Shown here in pieces: positions 58,061 to 64,000 of a DNA stretch of 64,000 nt; positions within the stretch are counted from its first letter, which is position 1, and each line of letters begins with the position of its first letter. The notes beneath the pieces are model-generated. The model saw only the letters and a program-made list of their open reading frames with translations. It made no database searches and was not told the DNA's origin. Both the position numbers and the translations under genes were made by a program. This stretch comes from Rhodobiaceae bacterium UBA4490 (lineage in GTDB: Bacteria; Pseudomonadota; Alphaproteobacteria; Parvibaculales; Parvibaculaceae), in NCBI GenBank assembly GCA_002389665.1, contig DGNO01000003.1:1-64000 (forward strand), given 5' to 3'.

Positions 58061-60097
58061 ATGGACATTCAACTTCCCGACGATCAGGCCCCCCTGCGGG
58101 GCGAACTGGCCGACGCCATTCAGGCAAGAGGCGAAAGCAATTCAGCCTACGCACGCCGTGCGCAGGTCGATCAAGGCGACGTTTCCCGGTTCCTGAAACA
58201 CCGCCGCGCGGGCTTCACAGCCCCCACCTGGCTCAAGCTCGCCGCCGCCGCGCCGGAAGGCTCGGCCCTGCGCGCACGCTTCGAGGCGCATTTGCCCGCA
58301 GCCGAGGCTGCACCCGCCCCTGCCGCCGCCGTGGCAAGCGCCGCCGCCGAACCGGGGCAGCTCTTCATGGCTTCTTATGCGCAGCTGAAGCCGTCCCGCC
58401 ACAACCCGCGCAAGACCTTTAACGATGAAAGCATTGCAGAGCTGGCGGGCAGCATCGCCGAACAGGGCCTCTTGCAGAACCTCAATGTCTGCTCGCGCGG
58501 CGACGGCACTTACGAGATCAATGGCGGCGAGCGGCGCTGGCGCGCTATCGGGCTGCTCATCGAGCGCGGCGAATGGAAGGCCGACGAGAAGCGCATCCCC
58601 TGCCGCCTCATCAACTTCGACCAGAAGACCGCGGATCTCATCTCCATCATCGAAAACCTGCAGCGCGAGGACGTGCCGCGCCACGAACAAGCAGACGCCA
58701 TCGCCCGCATGCGCGATGTGCACGGGCTCGGCAAAGACGATATCGCCAAGGCGCTCAACTGCTCGAAGCGCTATGTCGAGCAGAGCCTCAACCTTGTGGA
58801 CCGGCTCGCGCCGGAGATCCGCAAGGAACTGGAGGAAGGCAGTCTCACCTTCGAGCAGGCCCGCCAGCTCTGGACCCTGCCGGTCAGCCTACAGGCCCGT
58901 GTGCTCGCCCGCGCCCGAACTGAAGCCGAGTATAACGATGAAGACCGCCTCGATATCGACGAAGCCAAGAGCGACCTGCTCGACACCTTCCCGATGGAGA
59001 GTGACGCGATCTTCGATCTCGCAGACTACGAGGGCGAGAAATACACGCAAGGCCCCGTAACGCGGTTGCTGGACCTCGATGAATTCGAGCGCCTGCAGAA
59101 AGCTGCGATCGAGCCCAAACGTGCCGAGCTCGAAAAGAAGTGGAAGGCGGTGCACGTCGAAGACGGACCGTTTCTCACCTATCAATTCGCCAAAACGAAA
59201 GCGCCGAAAAAAGGCGAGGCGTTCATTGCCATCGAACCGCCGGATGATGAGGACGATTACAACCCCAAGTTCTTCACCCGCGTGCGCATTCACGAGGGCT
59301 ATTACAAGCCCGAACCGTCAAGGGCCTCGGCCCCCAAGCCCGGCAGCAGTCCCGAGGATGACGGCCCCGCCATGCCGGACCTCTCGGCAGTGCAGCTCAT
59401 CATGGCGCACGCCGTGCGCACCGCCGTGCTGCAGGAGGCCATTGCCGCCGCGCCGCTGAAAGTCTCTCTTGCTGCGCTTTGCGTTGCGCTCCTCGCCATA
59501 ACCGAAGGCGAGATCAAGATTGTACGCTCGCACCGGCATTCCCAGGATCTGGCCCTGCAGCAATCGCCTGTCTACAAACGCCTGCTCGATCTTCTGGAGC
59601 CGCTGAAGGAAGCCGGGCTGCTCGGTAAGCGTGTGGAAATGTCGGACGGCCAGACATGGCAGGACATTATCGAGGGGGACAAACAGGCCGAAGCCTTCCG
59701 CTTTCTTCTCGAATATCCCCGGCTCGATGAGCTGGCCGCAACCCTTATTGCGGGGCAGACCGGCTCCTGGCCGCATTACACGCCGCGCTATGGGGATGCC
59801 GATATCGTCACCGCCATCGCGCAGGAGACGGAAGCCACCTGCCACGGCCCCTTCAAGCTGACGCGCGAGTATCTCGAAAAATGCAAGAAGCCGCAGATCG
59901 AGGCGATTGCCCGCGCTGCCATCCGCGAGGGCCATGTCGCGATCGGCGACATGCCGCAGAAGAAAGCGGACGCCATCGACTGGCTCATGGATCACCCCGA
60001 CAGGGACGAGAGCTGGTGTGCGCCTGAATACAGCTTCGCCTCCCCGGAAGAAAACAAAGCCGCCTATGAGGCGATGATGAAGGGAGAGGCCGCATGA
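58061..60097 (+). CDS. ParB-like protein with extra N-terminal HTH
   Basis: A 678-residue protein. Residues about 12-62 are an XRE-type HTH (SNSAYARRAQVDQGDVSRFL). Residues 110-215 are a ParB N-domain with NPRKTFNDESIAELAGSIAE, GGERRWRAIGLL and IENLQREDVPRHEQADAI; the last two match the CTP-binding motifs of ParB (GERR and ENLQR). A KorB-like HTH follows (GLGKDDIAKALNCSKRYVEQ). The C-terminal 400 residues are unlike ParB. No ParA is encoded nearby. It lies after tandem repressor operators, and two palindromes are inside it (58,149; 59,405). Confidence 0.82.
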   Translation: MDIQLPDDQAPLRGELADAIQARGESNSAYARRAQVDQGDVSRFLKHRRAGFTAPTWLKLAAAAPEGSALRARFEAHLPAAEAAPAPAAAVASAAAEPGQLFMASYAQLKPSRHNPRKTFNDESIAELAGSIAEQGLLQNLNVCSRGDGTYEINGGERRWRAIGLLIERGEWKADEKRIPCRLINFDQKTADLISIIENLQREDVPRHEQADAIARMRDVHGLGKDDIAKALNCSKRYVEQSLNLVDRLAPEIRKELEEGSLTFEQARQLWTLPVSLQARVLARARTEAEYNDEDRLDIDEAKSDLLDTFPMESDAIFDLADYEGEKYTQGPVTRLLDLDEFERLQKAAIEPKRAELEKKWKAVHVEDGPFLTYQFAKTKAPKKGEAFIAIEPPDDEDDYNPKFFTRVRIHEGYYKPEPSRASAPKPGSSPEDDGPAMPDLSAVQLIMAHAVRTAVLQEAIAAAPLKVSLAALCVALLAITEGEIKIVRSHRHSQDLALQQSPVYKRLLDLLEPLKEAGLLGKRVEMSDGQTWQDIIEGDKQAEAFRFLLEYPRLDELAATLIAGQTGSWPHYTPRYGDADIVTAIAQETEATCHGPFKLTREYLEKCKKPQIEAIARAAIREGHVAIGDMPQKKADAIDWLMDHPDRDESWCAPEYSFASPEENKAAYEAMMKGEAA

Positions 60098-60696
60098 CGC
60101 ACCCCCTCAAACCCAGCATAGCGCCGAACACCATTCCCCATTCGGTGTTCGATATCCTCGCGAAGCACGCGGCGGAGGGTCTGCCCATGCCGCCCAATGA
60201 GCAAATGGCGAGGGAGCTCGGTACGCAAGGGGCGAACATTTCCCGCGCCATCATGGTGCTTTGTAACGCGCGCATGATCCAGATCGAGTGGGACGGGAGC
60301 GCCCCGCAGGCCGGCACGAACGGCAAGACGAAGCCGCGCCGCAGAGCCCGCATGGTCGACAGCGGCGAAGTGACCGCCTGGTCCCTGAAAGGAAACCGCC
60401 CGGTGCGGTCCGGCAAGATGCGCGTCTGCCTCACTTGCCGTGCGGACTTCTTCAGCGAGGGTCCGCATCACCGGCTTTGCACGAGCTGCAATTCATGGGC
60501 ATCGAGCGACGGCGGTCATGCCGGCGCGACCGCCGAGCGCGCACCCATGGCTCACCACGCGCCCAAGGTCTTGCCCGTGAGCCTGCCCCCTATCGCCGCC
60601 ATACCGCGCACGCCGTGCGCCCGCGAAGACCTTGCCGCCGGCAGGGCGCTACAGCGCGAAATCGCAGAGCGCTATCTGGAAGGAGCGGAGGCATGA
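60094..60696 (+). CDS. Zinc-finger/HTH early protein
   Basis: A 200-residue protein: a winged-HTH-like start (FDILAKHAAEGLPMPPNEQM, then NISRAIMVLCNARMIQIEWD), a basic linker (KTKPRRRARMVDSG) and a zinc finger CLTCRADFFSEGPHHRLCTS-C. Translation overlaps the ParB-like gene by four bases. A palindrome (60,606) is read as IPRTPCARED. Unknown family; a DNA-binding role is likely. Confidence 0.6.
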   Translation: MTHPLKPSIAPNTIPHSVFDILAKHAAEGLPMPPNEQMARELGTQGANISRAIMVLCNARMIQIEWDGSAPQAGTNGKTKPRRRARMVDSGEVTAWSLKGNRPVRSGKMRVCLTCRADFFSEGPHHRLCTSCNSWASSDGGHAGATAERAPMAHHAPKVLPVSLPPIAAIPRTPCAREDLAAGRALQREIAERYLEGAEA

Positions 60697-60992
60697 GCCA
60701 GAACATTTCCCAGGAAATGCGGGCCATGGCAGCCGGGCTGCGCGCCCAGCTAGCCGACGCGGCCGAAGCGTTCGAGCAGCTGCGCGAAGACTGGCTGCGC
60801 TTGAACCCCATCGACATTCTGCTCCCCTGCCCGCTTTGCTACGCGCCGCATGTCGATGAAGACGAATGGGCGCACCGCCCCCACCGCCGCCATCTCTGCC
60901 TGCAATGCGGGCACGAATGGCAACCCGCCAATGTCCCCACGCGCGGCGTGCTGCACCTGCCGGAGGAGGATTGCGATGTTCAACCGGTGTAA
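60693..60992 (+). CDS. Small zinc-ribbon protein
   Basis: A 99-residue protein starting MSQNISQEMRAMAAGLRAQL and then a ribbon: LLPCPLCYAPHVDEDEWAHR followed by HLCLQCGHEWQP. Its start overlaps the upstream stop (ATGA). No specific family; a nucleic-acid-binding role is plausible. Confidence 0.6.
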   Translation: MSQNISQEMRAMAAGLRAQLADAAEAFEQLREDWLRLNPIDILLPCPLCYAPHVDEDEWAHRPHRRHLCLQCGHEWQPANVPTRGVLHLPEEDCDVQPV

Positions 60993-61137
60993 GAAACCGC
61001 TCATCGACCGCTACGATCGGCGCCTTGTGCTGATTGGCGTCGCTGCTGCAGTTATCTACCTCGCCACCCTCGGCGTGCTCATGCTGCTGGCAACCGCCGT
61101 ACTGGTCGAGCAGATCCGCATCGGAAGCGGAGGCTGA
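60976..61137 (+). CDS. 53-residue membrane protein
   Basis: Starts MFNRCKKPLIDRYDRRL and has one long hydrophobic stretch (VLIGVAAAVIYLATLGVLML). ATG is preceded by GGAGGA and overlaps the previous gene's end by 17 bases. Unknown function. Confidence 0.5.
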   Translation: MFNRCKKPLIDRYDRRLVLIGVAAAVIYLATLGVLMLLATAVLVEQIRIGSGG

Positions 61138-61141
61138 GCCC

Positions 61142-61408
61142 ATGGACCGCATCACACCGGAAGAAGCTTTAAAGATGCGACGGATCTATACATCCGAAGT
61201 CTGCGCGCTTGCCCGCTGGTCGCGCACGAAGCTCGCCAGGATGCGGAAAGAGAAGGCGTTTCCCGAGCCAATCGACCGAGGGCGGGAAGCGATATATGAT
61301 GCCTACGAAGTTTTGTGCGCGATCGGCATGAAGCCGCAAGAGACGGGTGCAACCGAAAACCCCTGGGACACAATGCTCAATGCAGCATCGACTGAAACTG
61401 ATACGTGA
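61142..61408 (+). CDS. xis: Excisionase/AlpA-like HTH protein
   Basis: An 88-residue protein with a short winged-helix pattern: IYTSEVCALARWSRTKLARM and then EPIDRGREAIYDAYEV, as in AlpA or Xis proteins. It lies directly before int and overlaps it by 29 bases, the usual xis position. It would help prophage excision. Confidence 0.65.
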   Translation: MDRITPEEALKMRRIYTSEVCALARWSRTKLARMRKEKAFPEPIDRGREAIYDAYEVLCAIGMKPQETGATENPWDTMLNAASTETDT

Positions 61409-62633
61409 ACTCTTGCCGGATTATACCGTGGCCGTTTACCGGCACGGCCGCTTGGAGTTCCGTTTTCAGCTGCCCAAGAAAGTGCGCCCCGAAGGCTGGA
61501 GCGCGACCATCCGGCTGCCGCTTGATGAAGAGCTGCGCACGGGCCGGGGCGATGCGGCTGAGCTGAATGCGGTGCTGCCTGATGCGCAGATGCTCTATAA
61601 GCGTTTTGAAGACGCGCGCAAACTCGGGCTCCCGGTCAAGCCGGATGAGCCATCCTTCGGCTCCCTGCCCTGGCTCGCCTCGATCTACCGCGAAGATCAG
61701 CACGACGATTTCGGCTACCGCTCCCTCAAGCCCTCGACCAAGGCGGACTATGACACCTATATCAACCGCATCATCGAATGGTCCGACGAGGTGCGCAAAG
61801 CGGCGGGGATGCGCGACCACCCCTCCGTCAGCCTGATCAGCTATCAGCATATCCGGCCCTTTCTGCGCCGCTTCTCCAACCGCCCGCGCACGCAGGAGCG
61901 TATCCGGCAAATGCTCGACACGCTCTTTCAAGTCGCCGTCGCCGAAGCCGTGATCAGCATCAACCCGATGAAGGAAACTGCCAAGCTGAAGAAGCGCGGC
62001 GGGCGGAAGAAGAAGACGGTCTCGGATGTGCTCTGGACTACGGAAGAGCATGAGGCATTCTTCGAAGAAGCATTGAAACAGGGGCGCAAAGGCGTCTTTA
62101 TCGTGTGCGCCTGGATGCGCTGGCAGGCGCACCGGCAGATCGATGGCGCCCTGCTCCACCGCTCATGGTTCGAGGGCGATCCGCTTTCAGCCGAGTGGAT
62201 TAGGTTCGACATTTCCAAGACCGTCACCGATGCCCGTATCCCGAGCAGCGCTGAATTCCGCCAGTGCCTCCGGCTGGCCTTCGCGGACGGCATCATCCCG
62301 TTCGGCCACATGGCTGTGAACGAGGACACAGGTCTGCCTTATATCTCGAAGACGGGCCGCGTCAGCCGCGCTTTCAATAAGCATGTGCGTCAGATCCTGG
62401 AGCCGCTGGGCCTTGGCCATAAGAAGGTTTCCCACCTCCGGCACACGGCGATTATTGAGATGGCCCGCGCCGGCCTATCTGTGCATCAGATTCGCTCGCG
62501 CACGCGTCACAGCATCAAGACCGTGGTCGACATTCTGGAGCACTATCTGCCGCCGGATGAGGCACTCTCACTGGAGGCCACATTGCAGCTCGCGGATTGG
62601 CGGAAAGAACAGAGCGAGAAGGGAGGAGTTTGA
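61380..62633 (+). CDS. int: Tyrosine integrase
   Basis: A 417-residue site-specific recombinase. SAM-like core-binding domain at about 95-200 (FGYRSLKPSTKADYDTYINR). Catalytic domain: Arg in RWQAHRQID, then KKVSHLRHTAIIEMARAGLS, RTRHSIKTVV and the nucleophile Tyr389 in LEHYLP. Odd detail: the HxLRHT box reads SHLRHT, so the usual first His is Ser. The start is at MQHRL inside the xis gene. It lies beside attR at the tRNA, and its stop overlaps an arm-type 12-mer. Confidence 0.88.
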   Translation: MQHRLKLIRELLPDYTVAVYRHGRLEFRFQLPKKVRPEGWSATIRLPLDEELRTGRGDAAELNAVLPDAQMLYKRFEDARKLGLPVKPDEPSFGSLPWLASIYREDQHDDFGYRSLKPSTKADYDTYINRIIEWSDEVRKAAGMRDHPSVSLISYQHIRPFLRRFSNRPRTQERIRQMLDTLFQVAVAEAVISINPMKETAKLKKRGGRKKKTVSDVLWTTEEHEAFFEEALKQGRKGVFIVCAWMRWQAHRQIDGALLHRSWFEGDPLSAEWIRFDISKTVTDARIPSSAEFRQCLRLAFADGIIPFGHMAVNEDTGLPYISKTGRVSRAFNKHVRQILEPLGLGHKKVSHLRHTAIIEMARAGLSVHQIRSRTRHSIKTVVDILEHYLPPDEALSLEATLQLADWRKEQSEKGGV

Positions 62634-62661
62634 CAAAGCCTCGGCAGCCAGTTTGACAAAG
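62627..62661. promoter_or_regulatory. Integrase arm-type sites, right end
   Basis: AGTTTGACAAAG at 62,627-62,638 (overlapping the int stop) and at 62,650-62,661, the same 12-mer as at 17,381 and 17,437. Two copies flank each att core. Confidence 0.65.
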
Positions 62662-62693
62662 GCTGTGGATAAGAGGGCTAAGTCATTGAAAGT

Positions 62694-62743
62694 AATGGTA
62701 CAGCCGCCCCGGCTCGAACGGGGGACCTCCTGATCCACAATCA
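62694..62743. repeat. attR: attR: 50-bp core repeat
   Basis: An exact copy of 17,236-17,285. It contains the 3' end of tRNA-His up to the anticodon stem, restored by the phage. It ends the prophage. Confidence 0.93.
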
Positions 62744-62772
62744 GGCGCTCTAACCTACTGAGCTACGGCTGC
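62696..62772 (-). tRNA. tRNA-His (GTG)
   Basis: A 77-nt tRNA with encoded CCA. The acceptor GCAGCCG pairs with CGGCTGT, the anticodon loop TTGTGGA is flanked by CCTGA/TCAGG, and the T arm GTTCGAG is intact. The discriminator base is A73 and no G precedes position 1. This is the alphaproteobacterial form of tRNA-His. The 3' half is supplied by attR. Confidence 0.95.
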
Positions 62773-62934
62773 ACACCATAGGAAAACCGGCGAAATCCGC
62801 CAAAACGGCAGAGGGGCAAGGCCCCTTGCGCCGGTCGGGCGGACCATAATTCGCCTCCCCGGCCAAAGCAAGGGGCTGATTGCGGTTTCCCCCGCCAAAT
62901 ATCGCGCTTTATCGCTATGGCCGGGACGTCCCGG
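62773..62934. other. Gap between tRNA-His and the symporter
   Basis: About 160 bases of host DNA with no gene seen. The symporter gene ends at 62,935 on the same strand as the tRNA, so the tRNA promoter should lie here. Confidence 0.4.
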
Positions 62935-64000
62935 TCAGCCTGCAGGCTGGACCATGGAAGCCACGAAATCCGGCCAGACGGCAGAGGCGAAAACCAGCAG
63001 GATTGCAAGCGGGCAAAGGATGCGGATGGCAAAGAGCCAGAGGCGGAACCAGAGCGCGCCTGCGCGGGTGACGCCCAGCGCCGCCATTACCTCCTCACGC
63101 GAGAGCGCCCAGCCGGCAAAAAGCGCCATCAGAATGCCGACCGTCGGCTGCACCCAGCTCGTGACCGTGAAATCGAATATATCGAAAACGGTCTTGCCAT
63201 CCAGAAGACCAAGGCTCGCCAGCGGATAGAATTCCGACCAATCGTTGAAGGAGAGGACCGAGGCAAGTCCGAGCAACCAGCAGGCCCCGCCCACAACGAG
63301 CGTCGCCGTGCGCCGACCGCCGGAGAACTTCTCCTCCGCCCAGGAGACCGCCGGCTCCAGGAGAGAAATGGCCGAGGTGATGGCGGCAACCGAGAGAAGA
63401 ACGAAGAAGGCCGTGCCCACCAGGACGCCATTGTCCATCTGCCCGAAAGCAATTGGCACCGTCACAAAGACGAGGCCGGGTCCGGCGCCTGGCGCGAGCG
63501 CATAAGTAAAGACCAGCGGAAAGATCGCAAGCCCCGCCAAGAGCGCAACACCCGTATCGGCGAGCGCAATAATGAAGGCGGAGCGGGGGATGGAAATCGA
63601 CTGATCGAGATAGGCCCCATAAGTCATCATCGCGCCGAGGGCGACGGAAACGGAGAAGAACCCCTGCCCCACGGCGGTGAGGAACGTCATGGCCGTAACT
63701 TTGGAAAAATCGGCCTTAAAGAGAAAGCCGAGCGCCTGATCGAAGCCGGGCGTCTGAGCGGCGTAGACCACCATGCCGAGCAACAGGAGAAAGAGTAGCG
63801 GCATGAGCGTCGTCACCGCCCGCTCGATGCCTTTATGGAGGCCGCCAATGACGATGACGATATTGATGCCCATGAAAAGCGTATGCCAGAAAAAGAGCGG
63901 CAGGGGGGAGGCGGTGAAATCGGCAAAGAGCGCGCCCGAGCCTTCCCCGTCCACACCGGCAAAAGCATTGGAGACGGCGAGCGTCGTGTATTTCAGCGCC
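62935..64000 (-). CDS. SNF-family sodium-dependent transporter (C-terminal part)
   Basis: 355 residues with at least eight membrane helices (FWHTLFMGINIVIVIGGLHK; TTLMPLLFLLLLGMVVYAAQ; AVGQGFFSVSVALGAMMTYG; PLVFTYALAPGAGPGLVFVT). These are TM5-12 of the neurotransmitter:sodium symporter family. The gene enters from beyond the right edge, so the first helices are missing. It carries Na+-coupled uptake of an amino acid or similar solute; the substrate is not known. Confidence 0.88.
   Translation of the reverse strand, partial: ALKYTTLAVSNAFAGVDGEGSGALFADFTASPLPLFFWHTLFMGINIVIVIGGLHKGIERAVTTLMPLLFLLLLGMVVYAAQTPGFDQALGFLFKADFSKVTAMTFLTAVGQGFFSVSVALGAMMTYGAYLDQSISIPRSAFIIALADTGVALLAGLAIFPLVFTYALAPGAGPGLVFVTVPIAFGQMDNGVLVGTAFFVLLSVAAITSAISLLEPAVSWAEEKFSGGRRTATLVVGGACWLLGLASVLSFNDWSEFYPLASLGLLDGKTVFDIFDFTVTSWVQPTVGILMALFAGWALSREEVMAALGVTRAGALWFRLWLFAIRILCPLAILLVFASAVWPDFVASMVQPAG

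Larger units (their letters stand above)
20438..60620. repeat. Dispersed 15-bp palindrome family (16 copies)
   Basis: GCGCACG-S-CGTGCGC (7-bp arms, one centre base) is found exactly at 20,438; 22,842; 29,981; 34,176; 38,395; 39,170; 42,889; 46,659; 49,302; 50,639; 55,264; 59,405; 60,606, and with one mismatch at 54,227; 58,030; 58,149 (start positions). Weaker relatives are at 18,003; 31,136 and 48,027. Ten of the copies lie within about 90 bases of a gene start. I found none in the flanking 1-17,235 or 62,744-64,000. Confidence 0.88.

Overview
The window comes from an alphaproteobacterium. The clues are a tRNA-His with A73 and no encoded G-1 (known for alphaproteobacterial tRNA-His), a phage-borne GapR/DUF2312 homologue, a GAAC-N7-GAAC LexA box, a GTA-type holin and a lambda-like head module of the kind seen in alphaproteobacterial prophages. 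Two unrelated mobile regions sit beside each other.

Region A (1-17,235) is accessory host DNA, clearly poorer in G+C than what follows. It opens with the C-terminal part of a large serine recombinase and holds a 5'-truncated serine recombinase at 13.1-14.1 kb. Between them lies a copper/nitrogen-oxide island: LysR, an NsrR-like Rrf2 repressor, and a minus-strand operon ncgA-ncgB-ncgC-nirK plus an outer-membrane protein, with the same gene order as the Nitrosomonas nirK cluster. Further genes are an EIIA-Ntr-like protein, two Rnk-type proteins, GTP cyclohydrolase I, a class I cytochrome c, a Tat-exported ferritin-like protein, an ECF sigma factor fused to an anti-sigma domain, and a four-helix protein. 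From 14.1 to 17.1 kb there are AT-rich orphan genes, a DUF2628 membrane protein and an XRE regulator.

Region B (17,236-62,743) is a complete-looking 45.5 kb siphovirus prophage in the 3' half of tRNA-His. It is bounded by 50-bp direct repeats and by two 12-mer arm sites at each end. Late genes run leftwards: terminase (45.6-43.0 kb), portal, protease, decoration and capsid proteins (42.7-37.3 kb), tail (37.2-23.4 kb) and lysis (23.4-21.7 kb). The left end carries an SOS-controlled SRAP protein, a Com-methyltransferase pair and moron genes. The 46-56 kb stretch holds an O-like replication gene with internal iterons, hicAB, further morons, a GapR homologue, a second methyltransferase and CII/Cro-like regulators. 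An S24 repressor, an outer-membrane moron, a large ParB-like protein, small zinc-binding proteins, an excisionase and a tyrosine integrase run rightwards.

The most unusual signal is a 15-bp palindrome, GCGCAC-GSC-GTGCGC. It occurs 16 times (13 exact, 3 with one mismatch) across the prophage, in three coding frames and in non-coding gaps, and I did not see it in the flanking DNA. A plausible but unproven reader is the prophage's ParB-like protein, which has ParB CTP-binding-type motifs and an extra N-terminal HTH. A separate near-consensus chromosomal parS-like site lies at 52.48 kb.

Right of tRNA-His (62,773-64,000) is host DNA with the C-terminal part of an SNF-family sodium symporter.
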